A DNA stretch of 64,000 nucleotides from Chlorokybus atmophyticus (GCA_009103225.1 RHPI01003389.1:687559-751558); one strand, 5' to 3'; positions 28,801 to 41,815 are shown, counted from the first letter of the stretch. A program made the numbers and translations. The notes: generated by a model from the sequence alone, not told the origin.

Positions 28801-31391
28801 GTAACTGCTGCGCTGGAGCGTGCAGTGGACAGGTGTGTAACATTCACGTGGGGGACCGAGAGCGAGGCGCTGCTGCGAGCGCTCGATGAAGCAGCTGTGA
28901 AGTACCTTGCGGCCATGTTGGATTTGCTGCGGTAAGGCTGCAGGACATGCTACTGGCATTGTTTTCAATTTGCAAGCGTCGCACAGATCTGAGGCCCGAA
29001 AATCGGCTGAATATGCTTTTGAGAGGGACGCCCAAGCATTGCACTCCTTGCAACTAGTAAAGGAAGTGGCTGTAATATATAATAGCCTGTCGTTGATGCA
29101 TGGCGACTATGTTATATGTATCAGATCGCTGCGAGTGTCATGTGGCCTGCAGCCTCCTCCACCTCCAACTCAACAAGCAAGCAAGCAGTCTACTAGTTCG
29201 CGTCCAGCCACACCCGTGTTAGGTGCGCATTGATGGAAGCAGTAGGAAAAGTGTGTAGAGGTGCTCAACGCAGACCAAGTTCATTGCAAGCTCAATTGTG
29301 AGAGCCTTCTGTATGAGCATGCTTTTGTGTATTGCTCTACTCACTATATAATGGTGTGTTGTTAGGTGGAAACGTTACGGCAGATGCAAGCACTGCACGC
29401 GATGATGGCATGAGGAGCAATGACATTCACGAGCTGGATGGTGAACAAGAATGGGGTTATGTGCAGGTGTGCAACGTATCATGAGTTGGATACTGCGTAC
29501 ATAGTGGTGTGCATGACTACGCTGGTTTATGAGCGCACCAAAAGCCATAACATAAGTCTGTCACTTGGCATTCGGCTTGTGTGAGGGAGGGTATGTGCTC
29601 AGCATGCGTTGTTCGCAGGGTGCATTGCAGCTGTTGTCATTGGCCAGCACCCTGTCCACGAGCATGGCAGTGTTTGAAGCAAATGTTTGCAACACTATGA
29701 AAGAGCTCCATGGCAAACTACGGCCCACGGAGAGCGGTATAACGCAAGGTCCAGGTACGCTTGATGTGAAGGTCTTGTTTCGTTATATTGTCCACTTGAT
29801 GTGCACTGTCATTGCTGGGCGCTTGCCACCTGCAGCATGTATGCATCTGCTTCTGCGCATCACATTAAGCTTTGGCATGGTCGACGCTCATACACGTATT
29901 CGCTGATGTTATGCGCACATTATGACTGGCAATGTCATTGTGGTCAGTTGACCCAGCGCAGTTGAGGCTGGCAGACTCCCCAGACAGAGCCAGGCGCCTG
30001 TTTGCGTTGCTTGATCAAGCACAGAATGCTCGCCTGCAGGTTCGACACATAAATTGTATCCTGTTGTCATTGCATCTGTTTTGATGGTTTGACACATTTC
30101 AATCAGTGACTTATGCGGCAATCTGGTACTGTGTTGTTCTGCACTCACAAGCACAACAACCTGAGGCATAGGTTCAGGGTGCAAAACCATAAGCTAGCGG
30201 AGGTTGATACCAAGTGCTGTGTTCAGCATGTGGTTGATGCATCTTGTTGCAGGCGCTGCCACATGCTGCAGGGCGCGTAGTTGCATTTCAGGAGGCTGCG
30301 CATGCCTTCGTGTATGACGCGCTGGTTCATAAGGTGCGCAGGCTTGGGCTTTGTCTTGCTGTATGCCCTGGTGCTTATGACCAGCCCACGCGTTCCCGGT
30401 TCATTTTATTACTTAACAGCAGCCTGTCATTCGCAAGGTTTACTGATGTTGCCTGAAAGCGTGCAGCTGGTGCTTCCATCGCTTCAATGCAGGATGGTAT
30501 CGTCATGACACCTTGCTCACACTTCAATGTTGTAAACAGGTTCGTGGTCGCGTTGCTGCCGTGCCCACTATGCCAGTCTGGCGAGAGCAGGAAGGCGATA
30601 ACGCATTTGATTTGCCGAGCTTCAGCGCTTACCCGCTGCCATACATTACCTTTATCGGTAAGTCCTCCTGCAGACCCACAGGAATGTTGATGTATAAAGG
30701 TACATTAACATTCGGGTCAAGGCCACAGCATCGCGTTGCAGTCAGCTGTGATGACACGAATGGGCAGATTTCGAACGACTGCGGTGGCATGGTGGTGTGT
30801 GCTGTGGTCTGCAATATAGCAATGCGATACAGTCTGTGGCATGTTTGGTTGTCTATCAGGAGTAAGTGGCACTTTGTACTAGCGTTGTTGTCCTGTAAAC
30901 ATGGGCATCTGTCATGTCGGGCACTTGGTGATCCAGTTTCAATGTACACAACCATTCTAACCTGAGACTAGCTGCTGCTTTGTTACACTACTGTTATTTA
31001 TGTAGGCGAGTATCTACTGACGCTGCCACAGCAACTTGAGCCGTTGCAAGGCAACGATGCACCAGGCGCGTATGAGGCGACTGAGGAATCCCTGCACTTC
31101 GCCAGCGAGTGGATGTTCCGAGTAGCGGAGGGGGCTGTAGGGCTGTACGTTGACCAGCTCATGAAGATTGCAGAGCTTAGCGACAAGGGTGCTGTGCAGC
31201 TTGCCACAGACATTGAGTATTTGAGCAACGTCCTCGCTGCCCTCAGCGTGTCAACGCCCCCGTCACTCGCGTCCTTCCGTGCTGCCGCTGCCGCATCCAA
31301 AGAAGAACTTGCCAGCCTGGCCAAAGGGTCTAGCAATGCAACACTTGATGCGAGGGTTGTGTCCGCGGTTGCTAAAATGCGTGGCGTGTAG
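25816..31391 (+). CDS. COG7: Conserved oligomeric Golgi complex subunit 7, complete
   Basis: Sixteen phase-consistent exons encode 787 residues, a normal length for plant COG7: 25816-25916, 26409-26592, 26690-26812, 27039-27161, 27455-27718, 27896-28050, 28166-28261, 28395-28569, 28801-28931, 29125-29222, 29366-29466, 29619-29754, 29948-30039, 30253-30333, 30540-30657 and 31006-31391. Recognisable blocks are EIEMKVQLVAEEVG, LVRVPRA, RVKQRMESARDTLQEAAGL, LPQVADVLASMRRCLAVLG, LEQRLESMLEPRL, MEASIPV, PSFSAYPLPYITFIG and EYLLTLPQQLEPL. The end (AVAKMRGV then TAG) coincides with the family C-terminus. COG7 belongs to lobe B of the COG tether, which retrieves Golgi glycosylation enzymes in retrograde vesicles. 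Introns are about 80-490 bp. Confidence 0.95.
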
Positions 31392-33277
31392 GCTGGCAGT
31401 ACCAAGGTTGAGAAGAGACTTGCACGCAGCTGGCTGTCAAGCATCATGTGTTGTGTCATGTTCATAAGTGTATCAACTACTGTTGGTGGTAGTGGCATGA
31501 TGCTTGCTCTGGCACATGCATGCAGTATGTGTGCCTGTTGCTCTGTCCTTCAGATTGAGATCATAAGCAGGCTGCACGGGACACTTGCTGCTCCAAATGC
31601 AGCAGCTGCGCTTGTCACCGCTTGGTCTATCGCCAGCAGGTGCCTAACACAGCATCTGTCAACTGTCAGTGTTCTTTTATTTTATTGCTCATTCAAGTAG
31701 AAAAGTACATTGGAAAACACACGACCGCGACTGCACATAGGGGCTCAGTCAGGCATCTGTGGGGTCGTCGTCCAAGCCGTCGTCGCTCCCGGCCTGACCC
31801 TTCGCGCCTGCTGCGCAGGTGGTTTACTTGCCTGCTTCCCATGCCCCAACCCTTGCCCTCTTGCTTGCCTGATGTGCGTCTGGTTTGTTGCTAGTGTAGT
31901 AGCGGTTTTGAGCTAGCAGGCTTGTGCTAGCGCTGCTCTGGGCCCCCACCAACTCTTGATGTAATGGTTGCCATGCGTGTGTGCAATATCACTTGCATCT
32001 TTTTACTTTACACTCAGCCTCAAATGCATGACATGCATTTGAGGCTGTGTGCTGTGCAGATTGACGAAACCCTAAGAGTGCATGGCTAAGAATGACAGGC
32101 ATTCGGCTGCGACAGTATTTGTGCGTGGTCGAGGGTGGGGGGCGGTGGCGGGGGGGATCAGCGGGTCATCCTCGTCATATGTGGCATCGGCGCTGACACA
32201 GAGACGGCTTTGTGGCAGCTAAAACCGCAGTGATGCTTGCATGCCTTATATCCTCAGGTTGGTTGGCTGAGCCATTGCTGCCTGATGCCAACATCCGCAC
32301 TGCCATTGCATTGCACAGCACATAGCAGCATCTAAGAGTAGCAAGTAGGTGGCCCCAGATGTGATAGAAGCTGCCTCTGCTTGTGCTTGCTTTGCTTGCC
32401 TTGCTATGCATATGGTATAGAGTCGAGTAGGTAATGCACAGTCATGCACACACCCACGAATATAATTGGCAAGTCAACAAGACAACACGGGCAAACTCAA
32501 TTACACCAGGGGCGTTGGCTAGGTGCTCCACTGTGCCATGTGCAAATGCAAGGCAGGGCGATGGGTATGAGCAAGCAGGCAGCACAATCAACCAACCAAC
32601 CTGTTGCACAAAGGCTGCATGCATGTTTACATGCATACGCATGTAAACATGCACAATCCATACCCTACACATGACTAAGAGGGTTGGGCTTAGCGGTAGG
32701 GGTAGGTAGGGTGGGGAGGGGGAGGGGGGGTATTGCACAGAATAGCGCTTTGGACTTTTGATTACACCTACTATGACAGCAGCAAGAGCAGGCCCCAGAA
32801 ATGCGTAACAACAAAGTCCAAGCTCTCAACATCACGATGTTGCAAGGGGCCCAGCCGTGCTGCGCGCGATTTACTTGCATTGAAACCACAAGCATATATG
32901 CACACAACTACAGCCTACTAGACAGCAACAAGGGCACACTCCAGCAATGCGTGACAAGTTCTGAGCACCGCTGTCCAAAACAGGCATCATCACCTGTGAC
33001 ACCAAGTGTTATCTAAACCTAAGCTAACTAATGACATCAATGGCAGCGCAGTTGACGGTACACGTCGTCAGCATCAGGCTACAATACAGACCCCAGGAGT
33101 GCGGTTTGGCGTCCAAGCCCATCACGGATTCTGTGCGCGGAACTGTGGGCACAGATAGCATGGAGACAGACTATGCTGGATGACAGGTGTGTCCTTGGCA
33201 GCACGAGCTGGTGTTGACCCTGGTGGCAGGCGGGGAGACGGCACGCACTCTGGTGCGGGCGACGCCCACTGTGCGTA
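31392..33277. other. Intergenic; two short perfect hairpins, no gene recognised
   Basis: It holds the COG7 3' flank. A stretch at 31554-31640 has an acceptor-like start and an open frame (IEIISRLHGTLAAP), but no partner exon could be joined. Perfect inverted repeats occur at 32015-32047 (15-bp arms, 3-base loop) and 32620-32653 (15-bp arms, 4-base loop). Confidence 0.4.
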
Positions 33278-35512
33278 CTACAGTTGATGCTCCCCGTTGG
33301 ATTGCAAATGGCTGTCATTGTTGGAATGCACCGCCTCATGTAGGGCAGAACTCTGATCAGGTTGCAACCTCACCAGACCAGTGTGGCCCATGCCGATCAT
33401 CTGTGGCCTGGTCATACTCCCTGACACGGAGTTGTCATGGCTGGACACTGGCACCGCTTGAAGGATATCTCCTGGCACTGCATTCACTGCAGGCATCGCC
33501 ATGACTTCCATTGCACCTCCCTGCTCCATTCGCAACCGCTCCTGTACGCAAAACATGCATAAGCACTGTTGCTTATCACACCCTTTGACACACACGCACG
33601 CATGAGAGCAACAAGCAAGATGGCAGTGGAATTCACCTGCTGTGCAGCGCGCGTCACAAAGTCAATCTGCTGCTGTATTCGTTTTCTCTCAGCAGCCTCT
33701 TTGTACAGTTCCTTTGCCCTTTTTACAATGCCCTTTCTCAGGTCAGTAATGATGGGATCATGTGCAATCCCTGGTGATACACGCTCATCAACCGTCCCAT
33801 GGATAGTCCACCACTGCCAGACAACAACAGACATTAGGCCAGAATGACATAAACCCAGACGTTGCATGTCGCTAATCTCGTATGGTGTATCTGACCATGT
33901 CGCTGCTTATCACATTATACAAATGAATGCTGCTATTATGTTTGGAGCTCAGACACCATGCATGTGGGTTCAGTAACGCACCATGCAAAGGACGTTGGAG
34001 CCTGGAAAGTCATTATGTACACGTGCCAACTTGTTCATCAACCGAATCTTGCGCGCACTCCTTGCTGCATCCTCATTGTGCGTCGGGTCCTCTGGTGCCA
34101 GCGACTTAGGTGGCTCTGCATGTCCATTGCACAATAGATCTATTCTGAGTCAGCCGTGAACTCACCATTACTGCATACAAACTTCTGAAACAGATGGTAG
34201 CACAAGGTACCTGCTGGCTGTCGCGATGGTGCTGAACCTGTTGGGCTTTCTGGAGCAGAATCAGCTGGCGCAGCTGGAACAAAACCAAAACGACATCAGT
34301 GCAAACAAAGCAGACACATGTGCCCTGTGAATGGTTGAGGTCTTCGGCTCTTTCCATAACGGTGCGCTGCAAAAACCCCGTTTGCGCATAAGCTCAACAA
34401 CACTTACCAGGGCGAGCCATGGTGTGGCTGGGCTCTGGTGGAGGCACAGGTCTGCCTTCCCGACACTCCCCGCAAAAACCCTTCTTATCCTCTGTTTTAC
34501 TCCTCTTGTACACCCAAGCCATGCGCCGATCCTCCCCAAAACATGTGACATGAAACGGTCGCTGACACCTCACACAAGTGGTCAGCGGCTCTGTCCCTGG
34601 CTCTGTTCTGGCCTTCCATTCTGTGCCTGTACACGGTCACCATGCCTTAGTGCAGTCACAAGCATGCATGGACAAGGTGAGCTTTCCCAACCGGCGCTAC
34701 CCCACCCAAGCAGCGACAGACACCAGTTGCCGAACAGACTGGTTCCAGCGCCGCTTCACACTAGACTAGCTTTGAACTGTTTCAGTTCAAAGCTAGTTCA
34801 GTGTGATGCGGCACTGGAACCAGTTAACAAAGCACAACACAACACAAGCAAACTTTACTGCAAACTCAATCAAGCTAGCCGTATGAGAAATAGTGACACT
34901 GCCGTAAGGTTGAGAGAGAATATATTGGCCTTATACAACCTGGTGCTTGACAACCGCGCAAGATGCACTAGACAGATGACGTCGTGCAAGGGGAGAAGCA
35001 GCTGCCAGCAGTACCAACCACAGCGCTATGCTGGGTGTTCCCAACAGACAAGAAATCGGCAGCAATAATGATGTGCATGTTGATGTCATGTAGCTGCTCA
35101 GAAACATACACTGAGAGACAGTAGTACGAACAACGTAGCGGCGTTGCCCCCATCTACCATGCAAATGAGAAAGAGAAGACGAACTCAATCACCAACTGAC
35201 TGTACCACTAGGTCGGGACCCAACATGATCAGTCTTGCTTCCTGGTATGTAGTTGACGGCTTGCCGATGAGCGTTGTCAAAGGGTGCCAGCAAATTGGAA
35301 TACCGTTAAGCGGGACATCTGTTTGAATGCAGGATAGTTGACTTATGCACTTCATGTTGGAACTGCTGTGTAACGAGGAAGAGGTGACGTAAGCCAAGCT
35401 GTGCTTCAGCACCTGAATAAGCCTGGTTGGTTCCCCACTTGTTACACACAAAGCACCGTCGCTGCTTGTCCCGCCTTGGTTGCTTGCGACCTGAGGCGCC
35501 AACTTCCATCAT
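33278..35512 (-). CDS. Orphan zinc-finger/coiled-coil protein
   Basis: Six phase-consistent exons are 35512-35413, 34626-34408, 34273-34211, 34115-33982, 33813-33637 and 33541-33278, encoding 318 residues and ending in TAG. The N-terminal half has a split PHD-like C4HC3 pattern. It consists of CFVC near residue 20, then CVRCQRPFHVTC and FCGEC in the second exon. A Pro/Ser linker follows, then a conserved-looking block (RKIRLMNKLARVHNDFPGSN, then MWWTIHGTVDERV) and a coiled coil (KRAKELYKEAAERKRIQQQ). No family could be named. The start (ATG at 35512) is the first Met in frame before the first Cys pair, and an upstream exon is possible. The first intron (about 790 bp) holds a long foldback sequence. 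A role in chromatin or DNA binding is only a guess from the zinc pattern. Confidence 0.65.
34738..34824. repeat. Foldback sequence, about 42-bp arms
   Basis: Arms 34738-34779 and 34783-34824 are inverted copies with three mismatches and a 3-base loop. It lies in the first intron of the orphan zinc-finger gene. It is MITE-like, but no target duplication was identified. Confidence 0.8.
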
Positions 35513-35579
35513 CCTGCCAGACTCGCTTGGCAAACGCCGTCGGAGCGCCTGAGCGCCCCGGCGGCGGACACACCGCTAC

Positions 35580-35792
35580 CCCTTGCCTGATGCCGCTGCT
35601 GGTGGCAGCGATGTCGGCAGCAACGTCGCCGCCGCGAACGTTAGTGACCGCCTTGTCGGCGCGCTCGTTCAATACAATCCGATTTGTTGCCAAGTAACCC
35701 CATAACGTGAGGTAGCCGACAGCAGCGAACGTGCCGCCTGCCAGCTGGTCAACAGAATTCAGAAAACCGCCTGCTGAGTTTGGGAGACCCAT
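35580..35792 (-). CDS. Possible first exon of a small one-helix membrane protein
   Basis: An ATG-started 71-codon frame contains a hydrophobic stretch (FAAVGYLTLWGYLA) and ends at a possible donor site (GGG then GTAGCG). It lies just upstream of the zinc-finger gene on the same strand. No second exon could be joined in phase, and no family was recognised. Chance is possible. Confidence 0.22.
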
Positions 35793-37431
35793 AGTCGTCA
35801 CACTCTCAGGGGTCGGTGACAGTCAAGCGTGATGCATGACGGATCGGATCGGCTGCGGATGCGCTGTCAATGGGTTGTGTTGCGTCAGCAGTCGGCAGCG
35901 CAGAGCGGTAGATAAGCACAACGCCAGGGGCGGCCATAGCCGAGTGCGGGTCTTACAGGAGCACAAGCGCCTTGCGGGCAGGCTTCCCGAGGATGCGGCT
36001 CTTTCATGGGATTCGAAGTCCCTCGTTACGCGCAGGCGATTTCAAGCTGGTGCCGCAGCAAACACCCACTGAAGAAAAAAACGGCTACAGGGTCTGTAGC
36101 AGGTGCGCACCTAAAACTTGCAGCAAAGCTGCGAAACATTTGCGCGCACGCGCGCGCGCGCCCTCTGCACGGCCTGCGTCACTTAGCGTTCATGTTAACT
36201 GATAATTATCATGCAATCACAGACCATGTGTACCCAGAAGAAAGGCACTTGCATGTGTCAACTTGGTGCCAAGACATCCTTGGCTAGTAATCTATTGCAT
36301 GCTTGCTACAATGTTCATTACAAGTTGTAATGAATATGTTGAAATTGACAACTTGTAATGACTGCAATTACCATTACACATAATCGCCAATGGGCAACCA
36401 AAGGTCATATACATAATCTATTACTGTAGCAAGACATGGCTAGTAAGTTCAAAATGTGCTTGTTACAATTGTACACGGCATTGCTCATGTGATACATATA
36501 TATCACATGGAAATACAATGCATAAACAGTGCTGGCGCAATGCACTTGTAACATGAATTGTTGTAAAGTTGTTCACATTAAGCAATGCTACTAGCTACTC
36601 GAGTACACGTCCGTTTAAGTGTTGAAGACTCAACTTCGCAAAAGTAAGAGGGAGAGCGGGATGATGTTCTCGCGCGTGATCACATAATATAAGAAAAACT
36701 ACTGAATTTTCTTGTTGTATAGCCCATTAAAACAAGCGGCCCCTTGAAGAATTTTGTAGGTGAGGCAAGCGGTGATGGTAATGGTGATTGTGGTATCAAG
36801 AGGCACTGCATACGGTGAATATTGCATATACCAACATTAATACAAGCAATGTCCGCAATATATACATCAAAACACGTTGTTTTATGATGCGTTTTTGCAT
36901 AATTAATTGCGCAAATCGACTCACTTTTGTTATGCACTTTGTGGTATGCATAAATACTTGATAAAGTATATTATTATTTTGAATATTAATTACTACTTGT
37001 AATAATCCTAGAGCCATGATGATGTTGATTGAATCACTATCCTCACTTTACAATCATGTAAGCGCAGAAAAAAGTTCACATTTATTTTGTATTATATCAA
37101 AATATAAAGTGCTACATTGGCACCTTAACCACTAGACATGATGGTACATGTAACATATGCGGCGGTAAAAGTCGCTGCCAATGAAAAATCCACATGACTC
37201 ATATATTTTCCATTCTAAATATGTTACACAAATGAGCTTATTAGTGTAACATATATAATGCGCACGGTGTGTTGTGATTGAATTTTCAATGATCTTGATG
37301 ATCAATTATGAATTGATAATACCTCATTTGAACAGCGGTTGATGTCATTATACTACGCATACTGAACTTGTAAAACATAACCATTAATTGATTATAACAT
37401 AAATAGCATGATTTTTATATACTATGGTTAT

Positions 37432-38731
37432 GATGTGGTTGTACAAGTTGGGTTAGCGTTGAGCATATTTTCAGCAATAGTTTGAAAATTAGTAAAAGTC
37501 ACAACACAAGTAACTAGCATCGAGTTGTATACGGCAGCAAGGCAAGACATTTTCGCACTCTATATATACACATGTACATGGGCGTGCAAGGCAAGGCAAC
37601 AGCAGCTGGCATATAGTCGAACCACATTGATGCGCCTCAAAGAACTTAGCAAAGTTAGTCAGCAAACCTACACGCTGAGATGAAACATCGTACCGGTTGA
37701 ACTCATGAGATGATAAATACTCTACCATGAGTACCACAGGTCCAACATCATTTGACTCTTTTAAAGGCCAAGCTCAGTCGAGCTCGTTCACGGCTGACAG
37801 ATTGCAAGCTTTAAAGCCATAGTCACATAGTATGCCAAACGCGTATAGTAATGCAGTACGCAAAGTACGCAGCAATTAAGCGTAGGGTTAGCGATAAGCT
37901 ACATGCAGCAACAGTTTGCAAAACTGTAAAAGTCATAATATAAATGATTAGTGATTAGTGAATGACGGCAACAAGGTAAGACCATCTTACTACATATACA
38001 CATGCACATTGGTGCGTGTAAAGCAAGTCAATAGCAGCGAGCGTGTGTTGTGCAATTAAGCACTAACCAACAGTAACAAGCAACTTACACGTTGAGATGC
38101 ATCTCGATATTATGAAACATCATGCCGGTTAAACTCGTAAGCCGTTAAAGTACGCTGTCATCAGAATCACAGATCCAACATTCGTCAACGATTTTATATG
38201 CCGAGCTCAATCAAGCTCGTCTTGCGCCTCCACTGCTAACAGATTCGCAAGGCTTACAGTCATGGTCACATATATGCAATATGCGTACTAACATGCAATA
38301 TGCAAAATATTCAAGAACTATGCGCAGGGTCAGCATTGTGCTGTATGCAGAAGCTGTTTGCAAAACAGCCAAAGTCGCAACACAAGTGATTTGAGTTGAG
38401 CGGCATACGGCAGCAAGGCAAGGCATTATGGCACTCGATACACACACATGTACATGGGTGCGTGTAAAGCAAGGCAACAGCAGCTAGCATTTAATCGAAT
38501 CACAGTGATGCGCCCATAAGAACTAACCAACAACAGCAAGCAACCTACACGATGAGCTGAAATATCGTGCCGGTTGAACTCGTTAGCCGGTAAAGAACTC
38601 TTCCATCGATACCACATGTCTAACGCTCTCGAGCGCTTTGCAATGCCAAGCATCAATCGAGCTCGTCCAGCGCCTCCACAGCTAACATATTTGTAAGCCC
38701 TCAAGTTATAGTCACATGATAAATCGCAATA
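37432..38731. repeat. Three diverged tandem copies of an about 440-bp unit
   Basis: The units begin near 37432, 37872 and 38312. Each contains, in order, TTAGCGTTGAGC-like sequence, AAAAGTC(A/G)(C/T)AA(C/T)ACAAGT, CACATG(T/C)ACAT(G/T)GG, a GTACCGGTTGAACTC-like box, a GAGCTC box with short GCTC/GAGC palindromes, and CATAGTCACAT near the end. Short minus-strand frames recur in copies one and three but have stops and no family resemblance. Confidence 0.75.
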
Positions 38732-40114
38732 CGTAAAATAAGCGTAGTATTTTGTTGATTGCCGCGTATTATTTCACTACGTTTAAAATTAATTTTACAA
38801 TGTAATATGTTGTTTGTTAAAAATGTGAAGTTATTGTATTGAACAACGCAATTATGTAATATTGTATAATTATGCGTCAGCAGTTATTGTTATTTGTTAA
38901 ACAGGTGTTAAATAAAACAACTTATATACTTCCTGCATGATCTTGCATTATATACACGCAAATGCATATGTTTAAAACATTGTGGAACATGGCATAGTAT
39001 TTTGATTCATGTCTTATTTTACGCAGCTGTAATGACGTCAAGTCATATGATTGCACATGAAGTAGAGAGCTTGAAAGTTAATTATATGCAATATATGTGC
39101 ATGTATATACCTGACAACCACACTATATTTACACCTTTTGAACAACTTGTGTGATTATTGTAAGTGATCTCATGTAATGCGCATCATTAACGAGTGTAAG
39201 CACATGTGCTCGCATGCGCACTTTTGACCTTATGGATCGATGCTCCGTCGCTTTCTTATTTATTTGAAAATCAAGAGCGATCGCATGATACAATAATTAA
39301 AACCATGGCTGTACGCCATAACTCAAATGCTTAAGCTAAAAACCGGGTGCCAATGACAAAAGTTAAGCCATGCATTCATATGAGGGTATGTTAGGTGTTG
39401 TAGTTTATGCCGTTGTTAATAATCTTGTAACTCTGGTTTATCCCCGACGTAATTTTGTGCATTGGTTTGCTATTTGGATTCGTTGCACAGTTGCATGCTT
39501 CTTGCTTGTACTACAGAGTTTGCATTTATGCATTTTATGTGTTTTGTATACGGCATGGGTCTGTTGCTAACCCTTCAGATGTTTCACTTTCTCTTAGATG
39601 GGCTCAGAAATAAAGGTTGTTAAGTATTTCTAAAAATATTGATCGTAAGATTTTGAGTAAGCGCTAAATTATTTTTCCAGTGGTTTTTTAAATCAATGGA
39701 TGCATTCACCCCACCCTCTTATGATTAAGGGTGATAAACGAGCTGAAAGCATTTTCATTTATTGTAAATATGAGAAATTTGCCGTGTCTTGCTGCATGCG
39801 GTACATGGGTTTTGTGTCACTCCTATGACGTAACCATCGTAATACATACATTTTGATAGTCACGCTGTTTATTAAACACATACTTTATGTTCAAACACGG
39901 TTAACACAAAAATTTCACTTATATTAATGACTTTTTATGCATACTATGATGCGAGTTGCATAGTGCTTATTAAACACCTGAAGCTACATCAATCACCGCT
40001 ACGTACCTTGCTGATAATATTGTTCAGCATGTTGCAGCAACATGTTACGTTATGAGTACATTACTGTTAGCATGTGGCAAAAGCTTCTGTATAGCATAAC
40101 CATGCACTTTAGAA

Positions 40115-40303
40115 TCATACACGAGGCTATCATAACTTCCAGTCTGCACAATCTTATAACACGTCAATGAATATCAGATGAGTTTGCATTACGCAAAAAC
40201 AAGGACAACATTAACTTCAATTCAATTCATACACGAGGCTATCATAGCTTTCAGTCTGCATAATCTTGCAACACGTTAAAGAATTTAAGATGAGTTGCAT
40301 TAT
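40115..40303. repeat. Direct repeat, about 78 bp, two copies
   Basis: TCATACACGAGGCTATCATA begins at 40115 and again at 40227. Similarity continues for about 78 bp in each copy. The second copy ends 10 bp before a foldback element. Confidence 0.7.
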
Positions 40304-40313
40304 GTCATGAGGC

Positions 40314-40432
40314 ATTCACCTGTGATGAGATGTTTGGTTACGAACTTGCAATTGGAGTTAATGATGTCCTTGTTTTGACGTGATGCAACTCCAATTCAAA
40401 GTTTGTAACCAAACATCTCATTACAAGTGAAT
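40314..40432. repeat. Foldback (MITE-like) element, 46-bp arms
   Basis: Arms 40314-40359 and 40387-40432 are inverted copies with a few mismatches, separated by a 27-bp loop. Both contain GATGTTTGGTTAC or its complement. There is no coding content. Confidence 0.8.
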
Positions 40433-41815
40433 ATCTTATTCACTGGGTTTTTATGCATTGATTGCATTAAATCAATCAAGCAAAGTCAGTGGATATGATC
40501 AAGCTAACATGAAGTCTACCATTTGGAAAACATGTACAAACGATGATAACCCAATTAATACTACCATTATAAACTCACTACATGTGCTAGTTAATAATGT
40601 AGCCAACATGCTGAATGTGTACTCATATCATAACGCAAGACATTCAGCAAATGCATTGCATATGAATGAAGCAAGTGTGTGTGTGCGTGTGTGTGTGTAT
40701 AAAGGGTATGGTACTATGGCAACATGCATGGTGTGCGGGCAATGTGTGTGTGTGTATGTATATATATATATCTATATATATATATGTATACATATATATC
40801 ATGTAGACAATTGTTTGATGTTGTTTATAAGATACATGAATGTGTTAAGTACAAAACATACTTGAACATCGCATTATGATTGATAGCGTCAAAGGATAAT
40901 GCATGCAATGTGAATGTAAACGCATACATTAACCATTCACTTCACACAATACGTCCCAGCCTGTAAAGTCAATGGTGCATTAATGATTCACACGTAAAAC
41001 ATGTTGGCAAGAACTGTCCTCAAGTATTTTGAAAAATGCATTGCTTGTATTGTCGCTGATTACGGTAATATGATTGTGCAGCTATCTTACAAAGCCATCA
41101 ATGTTTGTGTGACCCGATAGCTTAGGTAACTTGAGCCAAGGCCTTTGTGAAGGTGTTATAAGCATGTGATGGAAGCTCGTTCTTACATGTCAATGCCAAC
41201 ATGTCAGAAATGTAAATTAGATGGACCCTACCCAACATCAAGCTATTAACTTAAAATAGTCAACCAACGAGTTGGTCATGTCACAGCACTGCCTAAGACA
41301 TGCTTATTACGCACAAGCTGAGCCTACGAGGAGCCAACCTTGCATACACGAGCAGCTCTGTTTTGCAAGGCCCTGTCACGCTTCAAGGTGCTGTCCGTGC
41401 CATGGATGTACGAAACAGTAGTGTGCAGCACTCATGCAGAGACCACTGCCTACAGGTGCATTTGGTACATGCAGAATCAGCTCCAAGTGCAATAACAGTC
41501 GCCACGGTGAGGTTGCTAAGCGAGTATGCACCTGAGAGCTTTAAGGGCACCCCACTCAATCTTATTACAAGGGCTGCAGAAGGCACCCATACACACCAAA
41601 GCACAGTTGCAGCCTGCAGTGTTCAGCGCTGGTCTACAGCTGTAAACTGCGCTGAGATCATTTGCAGCCCAAACAACTGATGAACAGGACCGTTGACTAC
41701 TCACAGCATGTGTGCTGTACATACAAGTACTATTTACCGCCTATTCCTTGACAGATATCTTCGGTGTCTGCTGTGCGCCCGCCACGTGCTCACCCACACC
41801 CTGCTGAGCTGAAGG

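Larger units (their letters stand above)
36190..41290. other. AT-rich, gene-empty block of about 5 kb
   Basis: Composition changes sharply at about 36.2 kb from GC-balanced to strongly AT-rich and returns at about 41.3 kb. No open frame has family resemblance. It contains the 440-bp tandem repeats, an 80-bp direct repeat, a foldback element and a TG/TA microsatellite at 40677-40800. It could be an old repeat-derived island; nothing organellar was recognised. Confidence 0.6.

Noticed and set aside
37432-38731. CRISPR-like array
   Set aside because: The units are about 440 bp, diverged and without short identical repeats or spacers; the genome is eukaryotic.
41300-41680. 126-codon plus-strand frame downstream of the HMG gene
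   Set aside because: No family resemblance, no partner exons; low-complexity composition suggests chance.
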